From Planctomycetota bacterium (GTDB taxonomy: Bacteria > Planctomycetota > JACQVV01 > JASMLP01), in assembly GCA_030748635.1 (NCBI GenBank), contig JASMLP010000147.1, forward strand, positions 1 through 64,000: a stretch of DNA of 64,000 nt, written 5' to 3'. This document shows positions 34,521-45,600 of this stretch, piece by piece. Every line of letters starts with the position of its first letter. Positions within the stretch are counted from its first letter, which is position 1. Under the pieces are notes generated by a model. It worked only from the letters and a program-made list of their open reading frames with translations, was not told where the DNA came from and searched no databases. A program made the translations under genes and the position numbers.

Positions 34521-35796
34521 CAGCCACACCCACAGGAATCGTGGCTTTTTTGAGGAAAAGCAACGCGTAACAGGTGTCGATGATGTCGGTCGGTTCCACC
34601 TCGGAGTGGGTATTCCAGTGCCCATCCGGTTTCTGAGCGTTGACCAGCACCTTCGCTCCCTCGGCGTACCAGTGATGCTTTCCGATATATTCTACCGATC
34701 CCAAAACTCCGACTCGTTCGAGGCCATAGAGGTAGTAATAAATCCGGTTGTGCCCAGCACCCGGATTCTGTTGAAGTGTCCAGTGATGATCGAGCCAGGC
34801 CAGCCCATCAAATATCCCGCGCTCGGTCCGAGTAGCAAGAGTCTTCCGGTAGCGTCCATTCCTTCTCAAAACCGCCTTGCAGAGGATCAGGCTAACCGTA
34901 CCCGCCGCGGTCATACTCCCGACAACTTTTCCATCTTTGTGTGGAGCTCCTGGGATATAGGGAAATCCGCGCGCCTTATCCCCCTCCCGAACGACAAAAC
35001 TCTTATCGGATCCCCCTCCGGTATCCCCAACCACCTGAGCTGCCAGTGCGGGACCGTCCTTTTCCTGGGCCTCATGAAGAAAACCGAGGGTTTTCAAAAA
35101 CACCTTTTCATGCGTCTTATGCCGAGTTCCCAGCCGAGAACCGGCCATCAAACCCAGAAGAACGAATTGCGTTGACGAGACATCCTCGGAATGTCCCACG
35201 TCGGACATATTGGGGCCGTAACGCCATCCTCCGCGGGGGCTCTGGTTGACGACCAAAAAGTCGACCATCCGCTTGACGTGATCCCGCTCCTTCTTGGTTA
35301 ACCATTTCGCCGCCAGGCGGCGGCTCTTCTCGACAAACACTCGACGTCGTTTCGGATCCTTGATCTTGGCCTTCGCAGTGGCCTGAATCCGCCCCTGAGC
35401 CAGCGCGTCGTAAGCCAGAATCATAACCGAGGTTTCGTAGGTATGAGCAGGAACTGAACCACTCTTCGCCAAAAACGCAAACCCTTTAGTTATAACGGGA
35501 TCTGTCGGAGGAACATCGCTTTTCAGCAATGCGAACAGGACCAAAGCGGCGATCCCGTTGCGCGGCTCATAGGCATTGCCAGCTCCTCCATAGGTGGGAT
35601 TCTTGCCGATTCCCCACGACCCATCCGGTAATTGCTTGGTTTTCAGCCAGGCCGCCCCCTTCTTGATCGCCTCCTCGATCCTGGGAACCAATTCGGGGCT
35701 CACTCCGGCCCCCTGGGTAACACCTGGGTTCGCCAGAGTCATGAACCCTGCTACCCCCCAGAAAACAGCCAACGACCAAGCTTTCCACATCATCAA
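34507..35796 (-). CDS. Secreted prenyltransferase/squalene-oxidase-fold repeat protein
   Basis: 429 residues with a signal peptide (about 4-28, WSLAVFWGVAGFMTLANPG). The body is an alpha/alpha-barrel repeat array: IKKGAAWLKTKQLPDGSWGIGK, VDFLVVNQSPRGGWRYGP, FDGLAWLDHHWTLQQN, AKVLVNAQKPDGHWNT, each with the QxxDGSW-type turn. The DXDD catalytic motif of true squalene-hopene cyclases is not seen, so this is not a cyclase; such secreted proteins are common in Planctomycetota with unknown role. The 3' end overlaps the LigD-N gene tail. Two further ATG codons follow the first (MMMW), so the exact start is open by two residues. Confidence 0.88.
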   Translation of the reverse strand: MMMWKAWSLAVFWGVAGFMTLANPGVTQGAGVSPELVPRIEEAIKKGAAWLKTKQLPDGSWGIGKNPTYGGAGNAYEPRNGIAALVLFALLKSDVPPTDPVITKGFAFLAKSGSVPAHTYETSVMILAYDALAQGRIQATAKAKIKDPKRRRVFVEKSRRLAAKWLTKKERDHVKRMVDFLVVNQSPRGGWRYGPNMSDVGHSEDVSSTQFVLLGLMAGSRLGTRHKTHEKVFLKTLGFLHEAQEKDGPALAAQVVGDTGGGSDKSFVVREGDKARGFPYIPGAPHKDGKVVGSMTAAGTVSLILCKAVLRRNGRYRKTLATRTERGIFDGLAWLDHHWTLQQNPGAGHNRIYYYLYGLERVGVLGSVEYIGKHHWYAEGAKVLVNAQKPDGHWNTHSEVEPTDIIDTCYALLFLKKATIPVGVAVTRD

Positions 35797-35911
35797 TCTA
35801 CTCCAAATTACCCAAACTCGTGGGGTTTCATCGCCTGCCCAACGGACATCATCCGATTCATTCTAACAGGGTGCCGACCCTTCCCCAGGAAAACAAGAGC
35901 AAGGAGAAGAC

Positions 35912-35939
35912 TCGACCTCCCCGATTCCACGGCTACAAT
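35912..35939 (+). promoter_or_regulatory. Probable promoter for purL-purQ and the giant protein
   Basis: TCGACC (35912-35917), a 16-base spacer and TACAAT (35934-35939), 44 bases before the purL ATG. The -10 box is good and the -35 box is partial. No purine riboswitch-like structure is evident in the leader. Confidence 0.45.
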
Positions 35940-35983
35940 GTCCCCCTGATTTTTCGAATTCCAAGGAAATCGACGTTCCCAAC

Positions 35984-38866
35984 ATGACTCAAACCTGTCA
36001 AATCGAAATTTCGATGCGCGCTCAGTGGAGATCTCCTGAGATTCTTCCGGTTCGAGCAGCCCTGGAGCAGGAGAAGAAAATCGATAAATCCGAAATTCGT
36101 TTTGTCCAGGTATACATGTTGGAGGGAAATCTCAGCTCTTCCCAGATTCAACGTGCGGCCCAGGAACTCTTCACCGATCCCATCCTCCACGACTTTCGAA
36201 TCGATGAACCGTTCGACTTTTTCGGAACCCGAGGGCGAACCATCACCATCGCTCGACTTCCTGGAGTCATGGACCCCGCCGAAGGCAGTATCCTCCGCGC
36301 GCTCTCGGACCTTTCGATTGACGCGACTCGAGTCCGTAGAGCTCGAAAATATCACTTCCTGGATTTTCCGTCCGACCTGGACCTCTCAGAATTTGCCGCC
36401 CACCACCTTGCGAACCCCCTGATCGAAGAACTCACCGAAGGAAACTGTCTAGGCAACGCTTTTCCTCCTAGCAAAACCTACACGTTTAGAAGAATCGACA
36501 TTCCCCTGGAGGGTTTATCCCACTCGGAACTCGAATCTCTTTCTCAACAAATGGGCCTAGCGCTGGATGGGCTGGAGATGTCAACCATTCAGCAACACTT
36601 CCAGTCGCTGGGACGCGCTCCGACGGATGCAGAACTCGAAACTCTCGCCCAAACCTGGTCAGAGCACTGCAAGCATAAAACGTTAACCGGTCCCATCGAC
36701 TTTGACGGAGAGCGTATCGAAAATCTACTCCGCGAAACCGTTGCCAAGGCGACCCGAACACTCAACTGTGACTGGTTGGTCTCGGTGTTCGTGGATAATG
36801 CCGGAATCATCGAGTTCGATTCCAAGCACAGCCTGGCCATCAAGGTGGAAACTCACAATCACCCTTCGGCACTCGAACCGTACGGAGGAGCCGGAACCGG
36901 CACTGGCGGTGTCATCCGTGACATCTTGGGTTGCGGACTGGGCGCCCGCCCGATTCTCGCCACCGATGTCTTCTGTGTCGGGCCGCTGGAAACCCTCCAG
37001 AATGAGGTCCCTTCGGGATGCCACCCTCCCCGCCGAATCCTTCGGGAGGTGGTGGCAGGAGTGCGAGACTACGGCAACCGCATGGGCATACCGACCGTAT
37101 CCGGCGCCGTTCATGAACATCCCAGCTTTCTGGCCAATCCTCTCGTTTTCTGTGGAACCGTAGGCCTGATGCCCACCTGGGCTGCTACCAAGAAAATTCA
37201 CCCAGGAGATCGTATTGTCGTAGCTGGCGGGCGAACCGGAAGAGACGGAATCCACGGAGCGACCTTCAGCAGTCAACGTCTCGACTCCGAGAGCGAGGTC
37301 GTCTCGAGCGGAGCCGTCCAAATTGGGGACCCGATCACCGAGAAAAAAGTTCTCGACGCCCTACTCGAAGCTCGGGATCTGCGCCTCTACTCTTCGTTGA
37401 CCGACTGCGGCGCCGGAGGACTCTCCAGCGCGATCGGGGAGATGGGCGAGCAACTCGGAGCTGAAGTTCATCTCGACCAGGTTCCCCTCAAGTACTCCGG
37501 TCTTTCTTACGATGAAATTTGGATCAGCGAGGCCCAGGAGCGGATGGTTCTGGCCGTTCCTCCCGATCAGATGGAATCCCTCGAGGCCGTGTTTAGGCGT
37601 CATGAAGTCGAAGCCACCGATCTGGGGCATTTTGCCGATCACGGCAAGTTGCAACTCTTCTACGAAGGCCAGCAGGTCTGCGACCTCGAAATGTCCTTTC
37701 TACACGACGGTTTGCCGCAACCGCTGCGAGTAGCCACTCACCCCCAGACACCTCCCTCTTCAGAAACCCCCACCTCTTACCCGAAAAACGACAACAAGCT
37801 TTTACTTGGGATTCTCGGCACGACCGGAGTCGCCAGCAAGGAGTGGATCATTCGCCAGTACGACCACGAAGTCCAGGGACGAACGGTTCTGGGACCTCTG
37901 GTCGGAAGCGCTCTGGACGGTCCCTCCGACGCCACAGTCGTGCTCCCCATTGACGGGTCTCTTCGAGGCGCCGCAATCGCTTGCGGCGGCAATCCGCACC
38001 TTGGGCAACTCGATCCCTATCAGATGGCAGCCCATGCCGTAGACGAAGCTCTCCGCAATGTGGTCTCCGTCGGCGCCGATCCGGACCGAATATGTATCCT
38101 CGACAACTTCTCGTGGGCCGATACCCGGCGCCCTGAAGAGTTAGGGAGCCTGGTCCTGGCCGCCCGCGCCTGTCACGACACAGCTCTCGCTTACCGAACA
38201 CCGTTCGTTTCCGGCAAGGATAGCCTCAACAACGAATTCCTGACCGAGTCGGGGGTTCGGATCGCCATTCCCCCGACCTTGATCATCACCTCGCTGGGCA
38301 TCGTTCCGGACGCATCCAGAACGATTTCCATGGACTGGAAGTCCGCCGAAGATCGTGTCTATCTCATCGGATCCACGAAACCGGGACTGGGAGGAAGCCA
38401 TCTCCACCTGAAATGTGGCATCACGGGGGGCTCCGTTCCGATTCTCGACCCCAAAAAGGCTCGGCAGATCTTCCTGGCCGTTTACGAGGCGATCCAGACG
38501 GGACTGCTTGCGAGCTGTCACGATCTTTCCGAAGGGGGCCTCGCCGTTGCCGCAGCCGAATCGGCCCTGGCGGGCCGACTCGGTGCTCAACTCGATCTCT
38601 CCGTATTGGAACAAGAGACCGGCCTGGACGTGACCACGCTCCTCTGGTCCGAAAGCCCCTCCCGCTTCCTCGTCTCCTGCCCGCCCGAATCAGCCCGATC
38701 CTTCGAAACACTGTTTTCCAGGTTGAAGATTCCGCATCACCTTCTCGGAAAGGTCACCCGCGGGGATTCTCTCCAGATCCGAGATTCCAGCGGTTCGCCA
38801 CGCATCCAGCTAACACTCGAAAGCGTTCGAGAAGCCTGGCAAGGCCGATTGGAGGTTCTGAACTGA
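35984..38866 (+). CDS. purL: Phosphoribosylformylglycinamidine synthase, PurS-PurL type
   Basis: Fourth step of purine synthesis: ATP-dependent amidation of FGAR. 960 residues. The first 80 residues (IDKSEIRFVQVYMLEGNLSSSQI) look like the small PurS subunit fused to the N-terminus; the synthetase core follows with EHCKHKT, VETHNHPSALEPYGGAGTGTGGVIRDILG near 290, LTDCGAGGLSSAIGEMG, then the second half with DNFSWAD, SGKDSLNNEF and CHDLSEGGLAVAAAE. The C-terminal glutaminase of the E. coli enzyme is absent and is supplied by the following purQ, whose start overlaps the purL stop by one base (TGATG). The complex would therefore have two chains rather than one or three. Confidence 0.95.
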   Translation: MTQTCQIEISMRAQWRSPEILPVRAALEQEKKIDKSEIRFVQVYMLEGNLSSSQIQRAAQELFTDPILHDFRIDEPFDFFGTRGRTITIARLPGVMDPAEGSILRALSDLSIDATRVRRARKYHFLDFPSDLDLSEFAAHHLANPLIEELTEGNCLGNAFPPSKTYTFRRIDIPLEGLSHSELESLSQQMGLALDGLEMSTIQQHFQSLGRAPTDAELETLAQTWSEHCKHKTLTGPIDFDGERIENLLRETVAKATRTLNCDWLVSVFVDNAGIIEFDSKHSLAIKVETHNHPSALEPYGGAGTGTGGVIRDILGCGLGARPILATDVFCVGPLETLQNEVPSGCHPPRRILREVVAGVRDYGNRMGIPTVSGAVHEHPSFLANPLVFCGTVGLMPTWAATKKIHPGDRIVVAGGRTGRDGIHGATFSSQRLDSESEVVSSGAVQIGDPITEKKVLDALLEARDLRLYSSLTDCGAGGLSSAIGEMGEQLGAEVHLDQVPLKYSGLSYDEIWISEAQERMVLAVPPDQMESLEAVFRRHEVEATDLGHFADHGKLQLFYEGQQVCDLEMSFLHDGLPQPLRVATHPQTPPSSETPTSYPKNDNKLLLGILGTTGVASKEWIIRQYDHEVQGRTVLGPLVGSALDGPSDATVVLPIDGSLRGAAIACGGNPHLGQLDPYQMAAHAVDEALRNVVSVGADPDRICILDNFSWADTRRPEELGSLVLAARACHDTALAYRTPFVSGKDSLNNEFLTESGVRIAIPPTLIITSLGIVPDASRTISMDWKSAEDRVYLIGSTKPGLGGSHLHLKCGITGGSVPILDPKKARQIFLAVYEAIQTGLLASCHDLSEGGLAVAAAESALAGRLGAQLDLSVLEQETGLDVTTLLWSESPSRFLVSCPPESARSFETLFSRLKIPHHLLGKVTRGDSLQIRDSSGSPRIQLTLESVREAWQGRLEVLN

Positions 38867-39654
38867 TGACTCACCCCACCCCTCGCGCTCTCGTTCTGGT
38901 CGCCGGAGGCACCAACTGCGACCGTGAAACGATTCTGGCCCTGGAGCGAGCCGGAGCCGCAGCCGAGCGGATTCACATTCAGTCCCTGATCGATTCGCCC
39001 GACAAGATTTTTCAGTACGACTTGGCCGTCATTCCGGGCGGTTTCACTTACGGAGACGATGTGGCCGCGGGCAAAATCCTGGCCATCCAGATCCAGCACC
39101 GATTGGGGGATCCATTCCGGGAGTTTGCCGCCTCCGGACGCCCTATTCTGGGAATTTGTAACGGTTTTCAAGTGCTCGTCAAAGCGGGCCTTCTGCCCGA
39201 CCTCGCGAAGGAACAAAAACCTCAATCGGTCACCCTGACTAGCAACGATTGCGGCCGGTTCGTCTGCCGCTGGGTCCGCCTGAAAAGTTGCTCTCCGCTC
39301 TCCATCTTCAGCGCCCCAGGAACCCACATAGAAATGCCCGTCGCGCATGCCGAAGGGAAGCTAGTGGCCCCCCCCCAAGTAATAGAGGACCTCAAGCTTG
39401 CGAAGCAGATTGCCTATGTGTACTCTGATAACACGAACCCGAACGGTTCGATTGATGACATCGCAGGACTTTGCGACCCCACGGGTCATATCCTCGGACT
39501 TATGCCGCATCCGGAACGAAACGTCTCCTGGCACCACCACCCACTCTGGTTTCGCAAAACCAGACTCCAGAAGACCTCCCCTTGTGAGAGGGCAGGTGAA
39601 GGTATGGGAATCTTTCAGAATATGATTCAGCATTGTCGGGAGAAAATCTCCTAA
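38866..39654 (+). CDS. purQ: Phosphoribosylformylglycinamidine synthase, glutaminase subunit
   Basis: Supplies ammonia from glutamine to PurL. 262 residues with LVLVAGGTNCDRETILALERAGA, VIPGGFTYGDDVAAG, the nucleophile Cys in GICNGFQVLVKAGLLP (near 99) and the His/Glu pair in LMPHPERN (near 215). The start is the ATG overlapping the purL stop; the frame continues upstream inside purL only by chance. The protein is slightly longer than usual because of a C-terminal piece (RKTRLQKTSPCERAGEGM). A run of nine C lies at 39368-39376. The stop TAA is immediately followed by the ATG of the giant secreted protein. Confidence 0.95.
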   Translation: MTHPTPRALVLVAGGTNCDRETILALERAGAAAERIHIQSLIDSPDKIFQYDLAVIPGGFTYGDDVAAGKILAIQIQHRLGDPFREFAASGRPILGICNGFQVLVKAGLLPDLAKEQKPQSVTLTSNDCGRFVCRWVRLKSCSPLSIFSAPGTHIEMPVAHAEGKLVAPPQVIEDLKLAKQIAYVYSDNTNPNGSIDDIAGLCDPTGHILGLMPHPERNVSWHHHPLWFRKTRLQKTSPCERAGEGMGIFQNMIQHCREKIS

Positions 39655-42600
39655 ATGTACCGATTTTCATCCCTCTATCTGCTGATTCTGATCGTGGCTC
39701 CTGGCCTCATCGCTCAAGAAACCGATGGGCGAGATGCGGAGCAAAACGTTCCCATTGTCCATTACGTCTCCCACCGTAGCGCAAAGGTTCCCTGGAAGAA
39801 CCCCCCCGGGACCGCCGAGGAAGGGGACTGGGTCTTTTTTCGCACAGATGATGACGGCCAAAGCTGGATACCCGTAGCCGCGATCTACCCAAATGCGGAC
39901 GGAATGGCCTCGTTGCCTCGGTTCGAGAAAGATGGGCATTACGGGTACCGTTTCGTCAAACTAAAAGGCGGCATGCTCGAAGCAACTTTGACACCCTTGC
40001 CGGGGACTCCCCCCGAGATCAAGATCATCCTCGACACCAAAGCTCCGATATGTCGCTGGACTCTTCCCCAAAGATCTCTCCTCCGCGGCCCCCCAGTTCT
40101 TCTCGAATGGGAGGCCAAAGACGACAATCTTTCTGAAAATTGTGTACGCATCGACTACCGCCGAGAAGGTACTTACGAGTGGAAGCGAGTCGCTGATCGA
40201 ATTTCCAATTCCGGCTCCTACCGGTGGAAAAACCCTCCACGCGGACTGGGGCAGGTTCGTTTTCGGCTTACCATCATAGATCGAGGAGGCCTTGTCGCAA
40301 CGATCCGTAGTCGAACGTATGAGGTAACTCCCGTTCGGCTGACCATTCGCATGGGTCCCGGAGCTCGTACCCATCATAAACCCGGCCCCATTCCGATTCC
40401 CTACATCCTGGATAACTACGCAGGAATGTCGATCGCCGGAGCCAGCCTATGGGTCACCCACGACGAGGGAAAAAACTGGGGAATGGCCGACGAGCGAATG
40501 GAGACACGCGGCATCTTCGAAATGCGCCTCCTGAAAGAGGGGATCTACGGTCTCTGGATGGAAGCTCGTGAACCGGGAGCCCCCAAAAGCCCCGGCCCCT
40601 CCTCCGGGCAACTCCCGATGGCATCCATCGTGGTTGATGGGACGCCACCAACAGTGGTATTCCAATGTGCACCCGGCCCGGAAACCCGTTTCAAACCAGG
40701 ACAAACATTGACCCTGACCTGGTCGGCCAAGGACAAGCATCTGCGCTCCAACGAGATGCGCATCGAGGCGTCCAAAGACGGCGGAAAAACCTGGGAAGTC
40801 GTTCACCAGAATCTCGCCTCCCGAGGCACGAATCAGATTTCGATCCCCGACGTGGACGACGAGAGCTTCCTGCTCCGAGCCTCGATCACGGACCAAGCGG
40901 GAAACCGGACCGATCAGTTTCTTCCCGACAACGGATACTTCCGAGTCGGCTCCTCCCCTTCTGTCACTCCCCCCCCCCCCACACCCGAAGTCCCCCAGCC
41001 AGATATCCCCACGCCACTTGAGCAGCCCAAGGGGTTCACCGCTCATCTCTTCAACTTCAACGGATCGAGTCAGCAGCCGGAAATTTACAAGGGCGGGAAA
41101 ACAGAAGTCGTCCGCTGGTATCTGCCCAGTAAAACGACCCAAGCCAAGCTTGAAGTGAACTATGGAGACGGGACCTATCAAACCCTGAAAGAAGGTATCA
41201 GATCCAACCAGTACGTCTGGATACTCCCCCGGATCACCCAATCCAATTGCCGCTTGCGCCTCACAATCGAAGACGAAGAACACCCCGCGGAGATGACCAG
41301 CAGCCGGAAAACCTTTTCCATCGACAGCCTCCCACCCAGATGCACAAAAATCCTCGGGATGAAATGGCTCGGCTCCCGATCCGCCCAACTCAACATGACC
41401 GCATTCATCGAGGACCAGGGCGATGCCGGGGTGAAAGAATTGCGCCTTTGGTCTCGGCGTGACTCGCCTGACTCGAGTACTGAGTGGAGATTGGAAAAAC
41501 ACTCGAAGGTGGATCGAGCCACGTGGGCAGGCAGGTGGCGTCTTTTCAACTCCAAACCCGCAGACGGTCGATGGCACTTCTTCGTGACATCAACCGACCG
41601 TGTAGGGAACGAATCCCCTCCCCCCAAGGCCAACAGCAAGCCTCAATACACCGTCACCATCGACTCCAAGGGACCTGAAGTCGAATTCGACTGGACACCG
41701 ATTGCCGAGGGTTATCACTTCCGGTGGACCGCCCAGGACCCGAATCCAGGCCGAGTCGCGATCGAATACTCTGAAGTCGGCACCGACCAGTGGCACCCCA
41801 TTCACAGCCAACTCCCTATGCAGGGCGAACACACATGGACCGTGAAGGCAGGTCGGTTCGAACAGGTCGAACTCTTATTCCGAGTACGCGCCGCGGATGC
41901 CGCCGGCAACGAGACCAAAATGGAACGGATCACCCCAGGTGTTGCCCCCGTCGGCACTGTCCGCAACGAGCTGGCAGTCGTAGCCACAGGCCCCCGCCAA
42001 AGCGATAGCCACCTGATCCAAGTGACCTACGATGTTCGCTGGATCGAAGCCAGGGCTCAGCTTCAAAGAGTCGACGTGTGGCTCTCCCCCGATGGAGGCG
42101 CGAGTTGGAAAGGCGCTTACGGGCCGGACGACCCTGAAGCCCCCATCCCCTCTACGATCCAAGTTCGAGTGAATCGAGACGGCACCTACGGAATCATCGC
42201 AAGAGCCAGAGATAGTCTCGGGAACCAGGAGCCCCCCATCAAGGCAAACGCCACTCCTGAGTTCTCTGTGCTCGTCGATACCGCTCCACCTCGCCTGGAA
42301 GTGAACTCGACCCCATCACTCGAGACCCCTCTCGCCCCGAACACTCCAATCCTGCTCTCCTGGGAAGTCCAAGACGCCAACCTCTCCCCCAAACCTGTTC
42401 ACATCGAGATCTCCGAGGACGGAGGTCGAACCTGGAAAGATCTCGACCGAAACGCACCTCCGCGAGGAAATCGTAAATGGGACTCCTCTTCCCAGGAACG
42501 AACCTATATCAAATTTCGCCTGACCGCGACCGACCTCGCAGGAAAAACCGCTCAGAAGATTATTCCCGCTCAAGCTCCAAGCGTCGAGGTCACACGCCTC

Positions 42601-45600
42601 GAACAATCTTCTGATGGGCGACTCTCGGCGGGATATCGAGTTCGCAACCTTTCCGCTCCTCACCGTCTCCAACGCGTCGAAATTTTCACTCGAATGTCGG
42701 GAAATCCTCCACGCCGGTGGACACCCTCAGGTCAGTATAAAACAGGAATCGAAGGCACCTTTCATCTCGATCTCCCCCCCGCGGCTTACGATCTCCTCAT
42801 ACGCCTCATACTCGAAAGGGACATCCAAAAAAGCCCCGACCCCAAAACCAAACCAACGGCAAGCTATCAACTGGGGGGAACAGGATCTGAACTCGAACTC
42901 CTCTCTCTGAACGGCGGACCGAATCAGGTTTATCAGGGGGGCTCCACCGAGACCGTTCGCTGGCGCTTGCGATCGAGCATGTCTCCCGCGGCTCTCAAAC
43001 TTTCCTATCGAGTCAGCGAGTCCGGCGAATGGATTCCCGTTACCCAACTCGACTCCGACACCGATTCTTACGAGTGGCCCCTTCCCCGACTTACGGCCAG
43101 GTCCGTTCGGATCCGTCTGGAGTGGGAAGGTCCCAACGGCAAAAAAGCCTGGGCGACCAGCCGCAATCCGTTCGCTATCGACTCGGCCTCCCCCCAGTTC
43201 GAATCCATCGAAGGCCCCTCTTTCTATAGCCACGACACAGCCCAACCGATTCGTCTGACCATCCAGTTTCGTGATATCGGAGATGCCGGCCTCGCTCGAG
43301 GCATTCTCTGGGAACGCCCGTTGGGCAAAACCCGCTGGCAACGCATGGGCGCCCCCAACCAAAAGGTCGATCCCACCGGAATATGGGTCTTCGAATTGAG
43401 ACTGAAACCCACATCCGCACAAGCTCACGAATTTTTTGTTACCGGGGTCGATCGAGCGGGGAATGCCATGACTCCCCCCACTCCCGACAGTCCTCCACAC
43501 CACACGATGACTATCGATTCGATCAAGCCGGATCTCCAATTTTCGACCACCCCTTCCGGCGAGAATCCCCTTCGAGAAGGCGAAGTCCTACAACTCGAAT
43601 GGCTGGCCAGCGATGAGAATCTGGCCGAGAAACCGGTCCAGATTCTTTACCTAGGCAAAGACCGGAACTGGCGCCCGATCGCCACGAATTTGGATGCCCA
43701 AGGCAGCATGAATTGGATCGTTCCCTCCACTCTCGCGGGAAGTCCGGTACGAATTCGCGCGAGCGCCAGAGACCAGGCTTCCAACGTCACTCTTGTGAAC
43801 TGGGGCACCAGCGCTTCAGTCACTCAAAGACCTCCCGGCCCAAGAGTTGAGATGCCAACCGCTGTCGGCCTGGATGTACGAGCTCTGGGCCCCTTCGAAA
43901 GCGCCCATCGCACCATCAAGCTGGACATCAGCACCCAAGGCCTTGCACCGGGGACATCACTCACGAAGGTGAATGTCTTCTGGACCAAGGATGGGGGCTT
44001 GCGCTGGGAAGGGCCCGCAGCAATCAGTCGCATCTTGAGTCCCAACCAGATCGAAACTCAACTACCGACGGATGGACGACTGGGATTGACCCTGCGCGGT
44101 ATCACCTCCGATGGAACCGCGGAATCCACACCTCGTTCTCCCAATCCGCCCGAGCTCGACATTCTTGTCGACTCCACTCCCCCCGAAGTTCAGTTAACAG
44201 ATCTTGATGAAGACGTTTTCTGGAATCGTCCGATCTACCCGATTCGCTGGCAACCCGCGGCAGACGAGAATCTGTCTGATCGTCCGATCCGACTTTACTT
44301 CCGGCTCCAGGGAGAAAACAGCTGGAAGGCGATCGAAGGCGATCTTCCCAACCGAGGCAGCCACGCCTGGAGAATTCCCGCCGGGTTCATGGGGCCCGCG
44401 CAATTCAAAATCGTAGCCCGCGATCGCCTGGGCAATCAGAGTGAACAGATCAGCCCGGGCCGATTCTACTTCGAGTCCATTCGGCCCACTCTGCGGGTGA
44501 TCGCTCCCAAGGGCTTGGTCAACCAGGGTGGCCAAGAAATCATCTTCGAGTTGCTCAACCGAAAACTCGAACTGGAGAAAGTCGATATCTATCGTTCCAT
44601 TGACGGCGGAACCACCTGGCAACCCGCGCTGGGAGCCTACACCACACGAGGCAATCTACATGCGCTCGGGAACAGAAAGTATCGCCTGGCTTACGAGGGG
44701 ATCGAGGGAGAAAACAGTGTGTATCTGGTCGCTCACGACCGAGCCGGCAATCACAACCCTCTCCCGACACCCGGCACCCTTCCCCAACTGACTTTTCTTC
44801 TGGATCAAATTCCTCCCCGAGTGATGATCCAAGACTCCATGGGAGGCAAAGCGTTCCCTCCTGGCCACTCCCTCGATCTGGAATGGAGCGCCGCAGACCT
44901 CAATCTGTCTGAATCATCCATCAAGATCGCGCTTTCGGATTCCAGCGGAAGAACTTGGGAAACGACCCTAAGTGACAACCTACCCAATAGCGGCAAACAT
45001 CCACTCTCACTCCCCCAGAAGAACGGGGAACATTATCGGATTCGCGTCCAGGCGACAGATCGAGCGGGCAACACAGGAACCGCAGTGTCAGGGGAATTCA
45101 TCATCGACGGACTCCCCCCCACCAGCCAGGCACTCCCCCCCGAAAACTGGACCGAGTCCACAGCCATCCCCATCCAGGTGACCGCTCGTGACGCCGGTGG
45201 CGCAGGAGTTCAAGCCGTCCAGCTCTGGTTCAAGCACGAAGAGATCGAGGACGGAAAATGGCAACTCCTTCTTCCCTGGACTCCTCACCCCCTGAGTAAT
45301 CCGATTCCACTCAGCGGTCCTGACGGAGATTACGAAATCGTCTCCAGAAGCCGCGACCGAGCTGGCAACCTGGAGAGCAAGTCCGGATTCGAAGAAGCAG
45401 GCCCGACTCCCGAAGCGACCGCGGACGCATCTCTCACCCTTTCTCGCACCGGACCTCAGGTCCGATTCATCAAAACCTTTGCCCAAAGCGGCCTGGTCGG
45501 GGGAGGCGCCCATTCCATTCACTGGGAGACCAACTGGAATCAACTCGGTCAAATCGCCCCCATCACCCAGGTCCAGATCAAATTCTCCACGGATGGTGGA

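Noticed and set aside
34507-35796. Squalene-hopene cyclase
   Set aside because: The fold repeats are present, but a signal peptide and the absence of a DXDD motif exclude an active cyclase.
40447-41577. 376-residue - strand frame opposite the giant protein
   Set aside because: Antisense shadow; the + strand frame has a signal peptide and repeated modules, so it is the coding one.
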